Of a stretch of DNA of 64,000 nt, positions 19,305 to 27,556 are shown in pieces. The stretch comes from Mangrovicella endophytica. Its GTDB lineage: Bacteria > Pseudomonadota > Alphaproteobacteria > Rhizobiales > Rhizobiaceae. The notes beneath the pieces were generated by a model. That model was not told the origin of the DNA. It made no database searches and saw only the letters and a list, made by a program, of their open reading frames with translations. Numbering within the stretch: position 1 is the first letter of the stretch; every line of letters begins with the position of its first letter. Location: positions 638,260-702,259 of the forward strand of contig NZ_PKMZ01000002.1 of assembly GCF_002893625.1 (NCBI RefSeq). Direction: 5' to 3'. Both the position numbers and the translations under genes were made by a program.

Positions 19305-19703
19305 CAACTGTCTCCAATTCGTCCGGCTGATGGTAGGGCGGGCCGGACCGCAGCCAACCGTGGCCTCGAAGATTCAGCGATCCTGTCTCGCTGATCGAAA
19401 GGTTGAGGATCACTGCGGATCGCCAAGCCATAAACCCATTTGGCTGCCGTGGAGCTTGCGCAGTGGCCGAACGAGCGCAAAGCGTCGATCGCAGCCGCTG
19501 ATCATCCGTAACATATAGAGGAGTAACGGGCGGGCGAAGCTTCAGGAATCAGCTCGAATAAATAGACTTGCTGATGCTTGTCACAGGCGTCTGCAGGTCA
19601 ACATTGGCTGTCTGTAGAATTCGAGCGAATTCCATCGCCGACCCTTGGCGGACTGCGCCGTTCTGATGCTATCCTCGGTCGGCATGATTCGTTTGGGCTG
19701 GAA
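19305..19703. other. Intergenic region between gloA and the cold-shock protein
   Basis: About 400 bases that should contain divergent promoters. AACATATAGAGG near 19510 is a possible -10 region followed by GGAG. Frames crossing it have no recognisable product; I see no RNA gene. Confidence 0.35.
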
Positions 19704-20297
19704 ATGCGGGCCTGCCTGATGCCGAATAGATTGTTTGCACAACCTCAGGATGACGGTGCCGAGTCACAGGCATCGAGCGCCGGCCTTGAGGTCGTTTCGG
19801 GTCACATCAAGTGGTTCGATGTCGCCAAGGGCTTCGGCTTCATTATCCCCGATGACGACGGTCCGGATATTCTCCTCCATGTCACCTGCCTGAGGCGGGA
19901 TGGCTATTCCACCGCGCTGGAGGGCACTCGGCTCGTCTGCGAGGTGCAGCAGGGAGAACGAGGCTTGCAAGCATTTCGCATCCTGTCGATGGACCGCTCG
20001 ACCGCCATCCATCCGTCGCAACTGCCGCCGTCGCGCACGCATGTGAATGTCGTGCCGACCAGCGATCTCGAGCCGGCCGTCGTGAAATGGTTCAACCGCA
20101 CCAAGGGATACGGCTTCGTCACGCGCGGCGAGGGGACGGAGGATATTTTCGTACATATGGAGACGCTGCGCCGCTTCGGCATGACAGAGCTGCGGCCCGG
20201 CCAGACCGTGCTCGTGCGCTTCGGCGAAGGATCAAAGGGCCTGATGGCGGCGGAGGTGCATCCCGAGACGGGACCGGCACTGATGGTGTCGCATTGA
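19704..20297 (+). CDS. Protein with two cold-shock domains
   Basis: A 197-residue protein with two CspA-type nucleic-acid-binding OB folds. Domain 1 is residues about 30-97 ([19 protein letters not shown], with DILLHVTCL) and domain 2 about 118-190 ([20 protein letters not shown], with DIFVHMETL). Each has the RNP1-like KGFGF/KGYGF and RNP2-like hVH motifs, so both may bind RNA or single-stranded DNA. Domain 1 has LLHV where FVHV is usual, a modest divergence. The start is uncertain: ATG 19704 and 19719 are both possible and neither has a good Shine-Dalgarno sequence. The stop overlaps the next gene start, so the pair is coupled. Confidence 0.85.
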   Translation: MRACLMPNRLFAQPQDDGAESQASSAGLEVVSGHIKWFDVAKGFGFIIPDDDGPDILLHVTCLRRDGYSTALEGTRLVCEVQQGERGLQAFRILSMDRSTAIHPSQLPPSRTHVNVVPTSDLEPAVVKWFNRTKGYGFVTRGEGTEDIFVHMETLRRFGMTELRPGQTVLVRFGEGSKGLMAAEVHPETGPALMVSH

Positions 20298-20776
20298 TCG
20301 GCGCGACCAAATCCGGGCGGACACGGTGGATCGGCGGCCTGGCCGCTGCCGCTGCGCTCGGCGGGTCGATCCTCTACGCCGTTGCCGGCGCCGGGACGTC
20401 CGAGGCGACACTGGTCACATCGACGGGACGTCACTCGATCACCGTCGAGATCGCCGACACGCCCGAGGCGCGCGCGACGGGCTTGATGAACCGCCCGTCC
20501 ATGCCGAAGGATCACGGCATGCTGTTCAGCTTCGAGCAGACGGAACCGGTTTCCTTCTGGATGAAGAACACGCTGATTCCGCTGGACATGATCTTCATCG
20601 GGGAGACCGGCGTCGTGGAGCGGATTGCGACCAACGTGCCGCCGTTGTCGCTCAAGACCGTGCCATCCGGGAAACCGGTCCGCTACGTGCTGGAGCTGAA
20701 CGGCGGGGCCTCGGCCGGCTACGGCCTCAAGGATGGCGACCGCGTCGAGCACGCGCTGATCGGCGCCAAGCCGTAG
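20294..20776 (+). CDS. DUF192 family exported protein
   Basis: A 160-residue DUF192 protein with an N-terminal hydrophobic segment ([19 protein letters not shown]), probably a signal peptide or anchor, then the domain: [52 protein letters not shown] and YVLELNGG. The function of the family is not established. A TTG start at 20294 overlaps the TGA of the cold-shock gene (TTGA), and no ATG lies before the hydrophobic segment. Co-occurrence of a DUF192 gene directly after a double cold-shock gene is known in rhizobia. Confidence 0.8.
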   Translation: MIGATKSGRTRWIGGLAAAAALGGSILYAVAGAGTSEATLVTSTGRHSITVEIADTPEARATGLMNRPSMPKDHGMLFSFEQTEPVSFWMKNTLIPLDMIFIGETGVVERIATNVPPLSLKTVPSGKPVRYVLELNGGASAGYGLKDGDRVEHALIGAKP

Positions 20777-20802
20777 AGCCTCGAGCGGTTCTAGGTCAAA
20801 GG

Positions 20803-20827
20803 CCGGTGACGGCTGCGTCGCCGGTTT
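20803..20827 (+). terminator. Hairpin after DUF192 gene
   Basis: CCGGTGACG / CGTCGCCGG, 9 bp with one G-T pair and a 4-base GCTG loop, followed by TTT. It lies 26 bases after the stop and ahead of a convergent gene, so it fits a weak intrinsic terminator. Confidence 0.5.
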
Positions 20828-20940
20828 CGCGCTTCAAGCCCGTTCTGCCGACCCCATCGACCGACCGCAGATGGCGCGTCCCGGCGCCATCTTTCGGTTC
20901 AGAGCTGCGTCCGATTGAGGTCCGAACTCCCGCGTTCCGG

Positions 20941-21555
20941 CTACTGGATGATCACGCCTTTGCGGGCGGTCGGGCCGTCACCGGGTGCCTTTGCCGCTGC
21001 CCAGCGGATGGGATTGTAGTAGATCGGGAAGGCCTTCTGCGTGTCAACGCCGGCTTCGTCACGGTAGTGCCCTTTGTAGGCGGCCGCGACGATGCGACCA
21101 TTCTCATGGATCATGAACATGACGCAGCCCTCATGCGTTTTGCCCGGTGTCAGGCTAGCTGCCGGCTTGGTGGTGCATTTGTTGAAGCTACCGCCGCTCA
21201 TCGCCAGCGCGGGGGAATGGACCTGATCTCGGTCGTCGATGGCGACGAAGGCGCCGACCTGCTGGGCCGAGAGGTCTTCGCCGCTCGCGTTCGTGTATTC
21301 GTATCGCACATAGAAGGGACGCGCATTCGCCAGCTCGGCGGGCACTTCGAAGCCCTTTAGATCGTCGGCAGAGCCTTCCTCGATGGCCGTGACCTTTAGC
21401 TCGATCGGCACCTCAGGTCCTTTTGGCACGAGGTGCGGGACCGTGGCGGTTTCACCGAGCTGAAGCTGCGAGCCGGCCTTCTCGAACTCCTCGGCCAGAG
21501 CCGGCGCGGTGATGGCAATCGCCATGATCATGGCGAGATACGGAAGTCTCTTCAT
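20941..21555 (-). CDS. Secreted protein of unknown function
   Basis: A 204-residue protein with a signal peptide (MKRLPYLAMIMAIAITAPALA, cleavage after ALA at about residue 21). The mature part looks like an all-beta, DUF4352-like extracellular domain: PIELKVTAIEEGSADDL, FYVRYEYTNASGED, VGAFVAIDDRDQV. Two cysteines (CTTKP and GCVMF) may form a disulfide. I do not recognise a characterised homologue. The frame begins three codons earlier, but ATG 21555 is better spaced from AGGGA. Isolated gene, facing the DUF192 gene. Confidence 0.65.
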   Translation of the reverse strand: MKRLPYLAMIMAIAITAPALAEEFEKAGSQLQLGETATVPHLVPKGPEVPIELKVTAIEEGSADDLKGFEVPAELANARPFYVRYEYTNASGEDLSAQQVGAFVAIDDRDQVHSPALAMSGGSFNKCTTKPAASLTPGKTHEGCVMFMIHENGRIVAAAYKGHYRDEAGVDTQKAFPIYYNPIRWAAAKAPGDGPTARKGVIIQ

Positions 21556-21861
21556 GCAGAACATCCCTGATTATGTGCGCGGCGTCCGATGAGCTGCGCG
21601 GGTTTCTCCTTGTGGGCATCGACGATCTGCTCATGAGCAAGGGCATCACCACGGTGATGATCATCGACCGTCCGCAGGGTTAGGGATGGAATGGAGCAAG
21701 TTTGCGGCCCTGCCACCGTCTGGTCCTGCGCGAGCCCATAGCGGGAAGGAGGACGGCTGATCGTCTCTAACCGGCGAGTCCTCGCGATAGCGAGAATTGT
21801 ACTGCTGCGGGACGGCGCCCGGCGCTATGGTTGAATGCGGGTCGGTGGGATAGATGGAGCC
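21556..21861. other. Intergenic region
   Basis: About 300 bases between divergent genes. A 36-codon plus-strand frame at 21573-21683 (ending MIIDRPQG) has no ribosome binding site and no clear family. Promoters for both neighbours are expected here but no clear boxes are seen. Confidence 0.3.
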
Positions 21862-22053
21862 ATGCCTATCGCCGAAAACATCCATCGCCTCCGCGTCACC
21901 GACGGCAAGACGATCCAGGACGTCGCTGAGGCGACGAAAATCGCACCGGCCATTGTAGCAGCCATCGAGAACGGACGCCTATCGGCGCCGCGAACGGTTG
22001 TCAGCGCTCTGGCGGCCCACTTCGGCGTCAGCGTCGAGACGTTGGAGGGTTGA
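21862..22053 (+). CDS. Small helix-turn-helix (XRE-type) regulator
   Basis: A 63-residue protein consisting almost entirely of a Cro/C1-type HTH: MPIAENIHRLRVTDG, then KTIQDVAEATKIAPAIVAAIENG with the recognition helix, and VSALAAHFGVSVETLEG. Stand-alone HTH proteins of this size are common regulators or antitoxin-like proteins; no toxin-like partner is visible next to it. ATG 21862 follows GGAG at about 21853; nine earlier codons in frame are less likely. It borders a decayed insertion sequence, so it may belong to the accessory pocket. Confidence 0.7.
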   Translation: MPIAENIHRLRVTDGKTIQDVAEATKIAPAIVAAIENGRLSAPRTVVSALAAHFGVSVETLEG

Positions 22054-22081
22054 GCAACCACTGCCCTCGATACGGCTCCTG

Positions 22082-22279
22082 AGTCTCTTGGGGCTCGAGA
22101 CTGAGGTGATCCACCGCGGCGGATCCTAGCGCTCCCTCGAAGCTGTCGAGTTCGCCACCCTCTAACGGGTCGACTGGTTCAACAACCATCGGCTGCTGGA
22201 GCCGATTAGAAACATCTCACCCGCCGAGGCCGAAGCCGCATACCACTTGCAGCTTGAGGTCGTCCCCGTCGCCGCGTAG
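22082..22279 (+). pseudogene. IS3-family transposase (OrfB) C-terminal remnant
   Basis: The plus-strand frame reads LLGLETEVIHRGGS-stop-RSLEAVEF, then ATL-stop-RVDWFNNHRLLEPI and RNISPAEAEAAYH. This closely follows the conserved end of IS3-family OrfB transposases (family pattern EVIHRRGPWRS, WVDWFNNRRLLEPIGN, PPAEAE). In-frame stops at 22127 (TAG) and 22163 (TAA) and the lack of the DDE part make it a dead fragment. No clean terminal inverted repeat was found. The next 196 bases up to the sulfotransferase gene show nothing recognisable. Confidence 0.85.
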
Positions 22280-22475
22280 CACTTGCATGAATAGCCTGCC
22301 GTAAACACGGTGCGGCTCGCTCGCAGCGATGCTGCCACGGAGGAAGAGGTGCAACGTCAGGCCGGCGTCTATGACGCCATGCCGAAACTTGCAGTGATAT
22401 GCTCACAATATCGAGGAGCGCGGCGACCTTGCCGCATCTCTTAGATGCACCCTGCGATCGCATCGGGTCTTTAGC

Positions 22476-23321
22476 ATGAAGCTCGTCATCCACATCGGTA
22501 TTCACAAGACGGGGACCTCTGCTCTACAGGGCTTTCTCCACACCAACCGCGAGCGTCTGCGTGACCGTGGCATCTGGTATGAACCGCCAGAGGGGCATAA
22601 AAATCACACATTACGGGTGTTTGAATTTCGACCTGGGGAGACATACTCGCCGGACGCTTTCCGGGCTCGCCTGAATGTGGCCGCGGACGAAGGCTGCCCG
22701 GTTTACCTGATGAGCTCAGAGGTTTTCGTCCAACGCCCGTTCGACATCGAGGCCTTCGCTCACAGCATCGACGGGTTTGAGACGGAAGTTATCGCTTATC
22801 TGCGAGCGCCTGACGATTTTGTTGTCTCCGCCTACAATCAAACCGTGAGGGGAAAGAACGCGCGGACGATTCCTCTGAGGGACAAAATAGGCCCGGATCC
22901 AACCTATCGACGCCAGCTGTCGAATTGGATGAGGTCGCAATGGGAGTTGACCCTCGCGCCCTATGACCGGAAGCAGTGGCCGAACGGGAGTATCTTCCTC
23001 GATTTCCTGTCGATGCTTCATGTGTTGCCCGATGGTCTGGATATCGAGCCGAGGCAGGACGATGAGAACCGTAGCCTTCCAGCGCCGCTGATCGAGGTGC
23101 TCAGAGCCGCGAACATCGTCGGTATTGCCGGTGAGCAGCGGGTTTCCCTCATAAGGGAGCTGCGTGAACTTGGTCGATCAAGACCGGACCTCTATCCCGA
23201 AGCTGAGCTCCTGACGGCCGCTGAGCGACGTGCGTACCGAGCCATTTTTGCGGAGCACGTGGAGGCGTATAGGCCTTTTTATCGACCTGGCTTCGACGAG
23301 ACGTTTCTCCTCCCTTCCTGA
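22476..23321 (+). CDS. Sulfotransferase-like P-loop protein
   Basis: A 281-residue protein whose N-terminus, VIHIGIHKTGTSALQGFL, matches the PAPS-binding 5'-phosphosulfate loop of carbohydrate/general sulfotransferases; VIAYLRAPDDFVVSAYNQ resembles the 3'-phosphate-binding segment (R followed by a conserved Ser). Such bacterial enzymes sulfate or otherwise modify surface polysaccharides or lipids, but the acceptor is unknown here. No polysaccharide gene is adjacent. It lies in a pocket of decayed mobile DNA, appears less G+C-rich than the neighbours, and is followed by its own terminator: probably acquired. ATG 22476 has no strong ribosome binding site. Confidence 0.75.
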   Translation: MKLVIHIGIHKTGTSALQGFLHTNRERLRDRGIWYEPPEGHKNHTLRVFEFRPGETYSPDAFRARLNVAADEGCPVYLMSSEVFVQRPFDIEAFAHSIDGFETEVIAYLRAPDDFVVSAYNQTVRGKNARTIPLRDKIGPDPTYRRQLSNWMRSQWELTLAPYDRKQWPNGSIFLDFLSMLHVLPDGLDIEPRQDDENRSLPAPLIEVLRAANIVGIAGEQRVSLIRELRELGRSRPDLYPEAELLTAAERRAYRAIFAEHVEAYRPFYRPGFDETFLLPS

Positions 23322-23346
23322 GCCTGCCTAGTGGCCCGACTTCTGC

Positions 23347-23373
23347 AAGCCGCCCCTCTGAGGCGGCTTTCTC
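23347..23373 (+). terminator. Intrinsic terminator after sulfotransferase gene
   Basis: An 8-bp perfect stem (AAGCCGCC / GGCGGCTT) with a 7-base loop followed by TCTC, 25 bases after the stop codon. Confidence 0.65.
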
Positions 23374-23990
23374 GTGCCCGCACCAGAGGAGAACAGCCAT
23401 GGATCGGAAGGTCTTCGGTAGCGCCTGTGGCCTCGACATCGATGGACGCCAGCGTGAGCAGAACCGCGTTGGCCAGCATCAGCCAGCGCGATGGATCGCA
23501 TGCCAAAGCTCTCTACGACCCCCGGACCTTGTGAGCGTTGAACCGTCCGCCGTCGTGCCGCCCCGCCGGGTGTGATCCGCGACTTGCTCGCGCTCGTTCT
23601 GGAGGCTCGCTCTTGAACCTGTTCGATCAGCAACTCACCGATCAGGGCTTCAGCATGCCGGAGCGCTCGCTCATCGCACCGGCTGGCAACCAGCACGCCA
23701 AGGTCGCGCATATGCGCGCATTGAAAGCAGAAGGCGGTAAGCCGAGCGCGTTGCCTTGGATCTTGTTCATCGACGAGCTCGATCGCGCGCTCTTCGGATG
23801 AGCGGAGGAGGAGCCCGAGGAGTTCGAGTTTCACAGGGCAGGTGGCTTCGTCTTGCCCGTGCTGGAAATGATGTCCGAACATCGCCATATCCGGATCCGC
23901 ACCGGAAGCCGGAAAGGCCAGTGTCCCGGAATGATCGTCACAAGCGGCGAAACGCCTCTCGGCCGCTGCTCACATGAAAGGATCGCGGTC
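23374..23990. other. Decayed stretch with a possible IS5-type transposase scrap
   Basis: About 620 bases without a convincing intact gene. A plus-strand frame at about 23600-23800 reads LLNLFDQQLTDQGF and later NQHAKVAHMRALKAEGG, faintly like the region before the catalytic core of IS5-group transposases (LF-x-x-L-x-x-QG, then A-P-x-x-x-N), but the middle is lost and the frame then ends. A minus-strand frame over the same DNA (23328-23888) is open but has no recognisable content. A 58-codon frame at 23399 has a good AGGAGAA site but no homology I know. Treated as remnant DNA. Confidence 0.3.
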
Positions 23991-25469
23991 GTGACGGCTC
24001 ACTTTGCCTTCGACAACAGCTATGCCCGGCTACCGAGCTCGTTCTATGCGCGGATAAAGCCGACCCCGGTCTCTGGTCCGCACCTCATCAAGCTCAATCG
24101 GAACCTCGCCACCCAGCTCGGGCTTGATCCGGACGAGCTCGCCACCCCGGCGGGTGTAGAGATTCTTGCTGGCAGGCGGGTTCCGGACGGCGCCGAGCCG
24201 ATCGCGACCGCCTATGCCGGGCACCAGTTCGGCAACTTCGTGCCGCAGCTCGGCGATGGGCGGGCGATCCTTCTGGGTGAGCTCATCGATCGGGATGGAA
24301 CGCGCCGGGACGTCCAGCTCAAGGGGGCTGGTCGGACACCGTTTTCCCGCGGCGGCGACGGGCGAGCGGCCCTCGGACCAGTTCTGCGCGAGTATCTCGT
24401 CAGCGAGGCAATGGCGGCACTCGGCATTCCGACCACTCGGGCACTCGCCGCTGTCACAACGGGCGATGAGGTGATGCGGGCGACCCCGCTGCCAGGTGCG
24501 GTGCTGACGCGGGTCGCGTCCAGTCACATCCGGATCGGATCGTTCCAGTTCTTCGCGGCACGCCGTGATGTGGATGCAGTACGGGCTCTGGCTGATCATG
24601 CGATCACCCGACACTACCCGGAAGCGGCGGGCGCTGCTCGTCCCTACCTGGCCTTCTTGGAGGGGGTTATCGCGCGCCAGGCTCGCCTCATTGCGCAGTG
24701 GCTGCTCGTCGGCTTCATCCACGGGGTGATGAACACGGACAACATGTCGATCGCGGGCGAGACCATCGACTATGGCCCCTGCGCCTTCATGGATGCCTAC
24801 GACCCCGCCACCGTGTTCAGTTCGATCGACCAGTTCGGTCGCTACGCCTATGCCAACCAGCCTGGAATCGCGCAGTGGAACCTGACGCGGCTGGCGGAAT
24901 GCCTGCTGCCTCTTCTGGCCGATGACCAGAACGAAGCCATCGAGCAGGCGCAGGAGGCGCTGTCGGCGTTTGCGGAACGGTTCAACGACGCCTATCTCGG
25001 CGGGCTGCGTCGCAAGTTGGGTCTGTTGTCGGAGCGGGAGAATGATCTTGAGCTGGCGCAGGATCTGCTGAACCGAATGGCCGCTGGCGAGGCCGACTTC
25101 ACCCTGACCTTCCGTCGGCTGTGTGACGCAGCCGCTGGCCCCGAAGGCGACGCGGCGGCGCGTAGCCTGTTTGCGGATCCTGCCTCCTACGATGCATGGG
25201 CCGAGCGCTGGCGGTTGCGTCTTGTCGAAGAGCCGCAGGAAGGTTCGGCGCGCCGAGCGTCCATGCAGCGCGTCAATCCAGCTTTCATCCCGCGCAACCA
25301 CCGCGTCGAGGCCGTCATCGAGGCCGCCGTGGAAAAGCAGGACTTCGCGCCGTTTGAGGAACTTCTGACCGTTCTCTCCAAGCCATACGAAGATCAGGCA
25401 GGCTTCGCGAGCTATGCTGAGCCACCGGCGCGCGACGGGCGCGTCTATAGAACTTTTTGCGGGACCTGA
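23991..25469 (+). CDS. selO: SelO family protein adenylyltransferase (YdiU)
   Basis: A 492-residue SelO pseudokinase-fold enzyme, which transfers AMP from ATP to Ser/Thr/Tyr of target proteins in redox homeostasis. Conserved parts: [70 protein letters not shown] (catalytic Asp) and [10 protein letters not shown] (a DYG in place of kinase DFG). The protein ends in RTFCGT, with the conserved Cys that replaces the selenocysteine of animal SelO. GTG 23991 with AAGGA 9 bases upstream is chosen; the longer frame from 23853 runs into decayed DNA. Full length, so probably functional despite its neighbours. Confidence 0.95.
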   Translation: MTAHFAFDNSYARLPSSFYARIKPTPVSGPHLIKLNRNLATQLGLDPDELATPAGVEILAGRRVPDGAEPIATAYAGHQFGNFVPQLGDGRAILLGELIDRDGTRRDVQLKGAGRTPFSRGGDGRAALGPVLREYLVSEAMAALGIPTTRALAAVTTGDEVMRATPLPGAVLTRVASSHIRIGSFQFFAARRDVDAVRALADHAITRHYPEAAGAARPYLAFLEGVIARQARLIAQWLLVGFIHGVMNTDNMSIAGETIDYGPCAFMDAYDPATVFSSIDQFGRYAYANQPGIAQWNLTRLAECLLPLLADDQNEAIEQAQEALSAFAERFNDAYLGGLRRKLGLLSERENDLELAQDLLNRMAAGEADFTLTFRRLCDAAAGPEGDAAARSLFADPASYDAWAERWRLRLVEEPQEGSARRASMQRVNPAFIPRNHRVEAVIEAAVEKQDFAPFEELLTVLSKPYEDQAGFASYAEPPARDGRVYRTFCGT

Positions 25470-25607
25470 AGCTGAAGGTCCGTCGCCGAACCGCCGTGGG
25501 TCATTGGTAAACTTGAGCCGCCACCTTCGCGGGGGTGTGCGGGGGCATGGGCCGACAGGCTGCCACGCCTTTTCCTACCGGTCTCGGCAGCAGCGGCCGG
25601 GACGGGT

Positions 25608-25623
25608 GGGACAATCCTGTCCC
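25608..25623 (-). terminator. Hairpin after small membrane-protein gene
   Basis: GGGACA-ATCC-TGTCCC, a 6-bp perfect stem, 6 bases beyond the minus-strand stop at 25630. No T-run follows, so the call is tentative, but the position supports the neighbouring small gene. Confidence 0.4.
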
Positions 25624-25629
25624 TGGCGG

Positions 25630-25797
25630 CTACCGGGTACGTATTATCCGACGCAGCCAGCGAAACAGAAGAACGGCGCTGCATGTCAGGACCAACAAAC
25701 CTGACGCCACCTGATCCTGCGCCAGCAGGTACACGCTGCCACTGATCGAGATAAAGGCCGCGGTGTGCCAAAGCACGCTGGCGGCAATGTACTTCAC
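25630..25797 (-). CDS. Predicted 55-residue small membrane protein
   Basis: A short frame opening with GTG 25797 (GAGGG and AGGGCA upstream) and closing with TAG at 25630. It reads MKYIAASVLWHTAAFISIS, then GSVYLLAQDQ, VASGLLVLTCSAVLLF and RWLRRIIRTR. This is a two-helix membrane hairpin with a short polar loop and a strongly basic tail, which predicts both ends in the cytoplasm. I do not recognise a named family. Support comes from the amphipathic composition, the ribosome binding site and a hairpin just past the stop. The surrounding 450 bases between selO and tRNA-Arg otherwise hold only a 9-bp direct repeat (AAGGGAACC at 25835 and 25854). Confidence 0.55.
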   Translation of the reverse strand: MKYIAASVLWHTAAFISISGSVYLLAQDQVASGLLVLTCSAVLLFRWLRRIIRTR

Positions 25798-25922
25798 TGC
25801 CCTGATGGCACCCTCGTATTGAGCTGCGAGGATTAAGGGAACCCCTGGAGATCAAGGGAACCAGCGCCCAACATGATGTAACATGCCGGTGGAGGAAATC
25901 GGCGCTAAGATGTTGGAAAGAC

Positions 25923-25998
25923 TGGCGACCCCGGCAGGATTCGAACCTGCGACCATCGGCTTAGAAGGCCGGTGCTCTATCCTCTGAGCTACGGGGCC
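25923..25998 (-). tRNA. tRNA-Arg (TCT)
   Basis: A 76-base tRNA on the minus strand, 5' end at 25998, CCA encoded at 25923-25925. Anticodon TCT is complementary to 25963-25965 in loop CTTCTAA. Acceptor GGCCCCG pairs with CGGGGTC (one G-U). It marks the right edge of the accessory pocket; I found no second copy of its 3' end that would indicate an attachment site. Confidence 0.97.
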
Positions 25999-26078
25999 GG
26001 TGTGCGGCCTCAACCGCATCGCCTCGGCTGCGACGTTGAAAGCGCCGCCTGTCCATCAGCGATGGCGCCTCACCGCTG

Positions 26079-26183
26079 TTCAGTGCGTCCAAGGCTTCCG
26101 GTTCTCATCTGCCGGCTGGGCGGCGCAGTGCCGGAACTCAGTATATCCGCAGCGCTTGAATTCAGTGCGTCCAGGGCTGCCGG
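26079..26183 (-). repeat. Imperfect direct repeat of the 3' end of the NDUFS4-like gene
   Basis: A 23-base unit at 26161-26183, covering the last codons of the NDUFS4-like gene, recurs with 2 mismatches at 26079-26101 (period 82). On the minus strand the gene copy encodes RQPWTH-stop and the outlying copy RKPWTH-stop, so it looks like the tail of a former duplicate. Confidence 0.55.
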
Positions 26184-26467
26184 CGATCGTAGCGGAAGTT
26201 ATCCGAATAGGACACGCGGCGGCGCTTGGCTTCCTTCGGCTCCTCGATACGATACGGAATGCCGTTGCGCTCGGCGTACTCCACAGCCTCTTCCTTGGTT
26301 TCGAAGGAGAGGCGGATCTGCGCCTTCATGTCGCCCGACGACGTATAGCCCATCAGCGGGTCGATCGTCTTCGGCTCCTCGGGCTCGTACATCAGCAGCC
26401 ATTCGACCGACTGCGACTTGCCGGATTGCATCGCGGTTCGGGCGGGACGATAGATTCGCGCGACCAT
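26162..26467 (-). CDS. NDUFS4-like complex I accessory subunit (ETC complex I subunit)
   Basis: A 101-residue protein of the ETC_C1_NDUFS4 family, the bacterial counterpart of the mitochondrial 18-kDa accessory subunit of NADH:ubiquinone oxidoreductase; it is a known extra subunit in alphaproteobacteria such as Paracoccus. Typical features: VARIYRPARTAMQSG at the start, WLLMYEPEEPKTIDPLMGY, then IRLSFETKEEAVEYAERNG and a basic tail ending PWTH. ATG 26467 with GGAGAGG upstream is chosen over a longer frame from 26509 that runs towards tRNA-Pro. It lies between tRNA-Pro and tRNA-Arg, away from any nuo genes. Confidence 0.9.
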   Translation of the reverse strand: MVARIYRPARTAMQSGKSQSVEWLLMYEPEEPKTIDPLMGYTSSGDMKAQIRLSFETKEEAVEYAERNGIPYRIEEPKEAKRRRVSYSDNFRYDRRQPWTH

Positions 26468-26520
26468 CTGACCTCTCCGAGGCCGCATCGGCGGCCTCAC
26501 GCTGCTCATCAGGGCCAGAT

Positions 26521-26597
<77 letters not shown>

Positions 26598-26825
26598 ACT
26601 GCCGAGGCGGGCCCGGAAATCGCTGTCGTACCTAGCTTCAAGCCGCCGAACTGGCAAGGCTTCTTCGTACCGATGCCGGGTTCTTTGTCACCAGGCGCAG
26701 GTCCTGCATGGCGCCGGTCGTGATCAGAGCCAGGGGCGTGGCGGGCACTTGGATGTCGCAGTCGGCATTCTAGTCGCCAGCGCGGCGATGGTGATGGACT
26801 GTGACGCTGCGGGCATCCTCGCCGA

Positions 26826-27479
26826 TCAGGGAGAGATTGGACGCGTCGCGTCCGTTCGCAGGCTGAAGTCGGCTGCACGGCTGTTTTCCATCACCAGCCG
26901 GGCATTCGGCGCGTCATTGGCTTCCACCTTCTCCAGTGCGGCCGCCGGGGACAGGCCGATATCCGTCCAGCGGCGATGAAGGCGATCGAGCAGCAGGGCC
27001 AGCGGCGCATCCAGCATCACCGTGACGTCGAACAGCGCTGCAAGGCCGGTCCAGGGCGGCTGGTCGAGCAGGAGATAATTACCCTCGACGATGATGAACC
27101 GGGCGCCCGGTGGAATGATCCGCGCCCCGGCACGGGCGATCTCGATCGAACGATCAAAGACGGGCACCGCGACCTCTCTGCCGTCATCGGCGCGCAGGCG
27201 CTGCAGCGCCACGCCAAGGCCGTCGACGTCGAAGGTAAAGGGCGCGCCTTTCCGCGGGCGCTGCCCGCGCGCCTCCAGGACCAGGTCGTCGAAGTGGAAG
27301 CCGTCCATCGGCAGGATGGCTGCGCAGCCCGGGCGCGCGGCGCTCAGCCGGTGCTCCAGCGCCTCGGCCGCCGTGCTCTTGCCGACGCCCGGCGGTCCGG
27401 CCATGGCAACGAGGATACGGCGCTCAGAGCCACGGGCCAGCAGTGTCTCGACCAGAAGATCGATCGTCGTCGCCTGCAT
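26826..27479 (-). CDS. P-loop nucleoside/sugar kinase (uridine/pantothenate kinase-like)
   Basis: A 217-residue phosphotransferase of the phosphoribulokinase/uridine kinase superfamily, similar to rhizobial FrcK-type proteins. Walker A is AGPPGVGKSTAAEAL; PMDGFHFDD matches the substrate-binding DG-F/H segment; VEGNYLLLDQPPW is the family Walker B-like strand, and LLDRLHRRW the lid region. The substrate (a sugar, nucleoside or pantothenate) cannot be set from sequence. ATG 27479. The gene follows metC on the same strand with a 77-base gap; no carbohydrate transporter is adjacent. Confidence 0.8.
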   Translation of the reverse strand: MQATTIDLLVETLLARGSERRILVAMAGPPGVGKSTAAEALEHRLSAARPGCAAILPMDGFHFDDLVLEARGQRPRKGAPFTFDVDGLGVALQRLRADDGREVAVPVFDRSIEIARAGARIIPPGARFIIVEGNYLLLDQPPWTGLAALFDVTVMLDAPLALLLDRLHRRWTDIGLSPAAALEKVEANDAPNARLVMENSRAADFSLRTDATRPISP

Positions 27480-27556
27480 CGATGCGGCTCGTCCTTTAAG
27501 CGGTTTGGAGCCGGCGGTTCAGCGGCCGGCGCAAGGTTCGATCCCGGCTTTGAGGA

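Noticed and set aside
21573..21683. 36-codon plus-strand frame ending MIIDRPQG
   Set aside because: It looks a little like an enzyme fragment but has no ribosome binding site, no extension on either side and no clear family.
23279..23506. Minus-strand frame with a hydrophobic start (LMLANAVLLTLAS)
   Set aside because: It runs straight through the sulfotransferase terminator into a shadow of that gene, and has no ribosome binding site.
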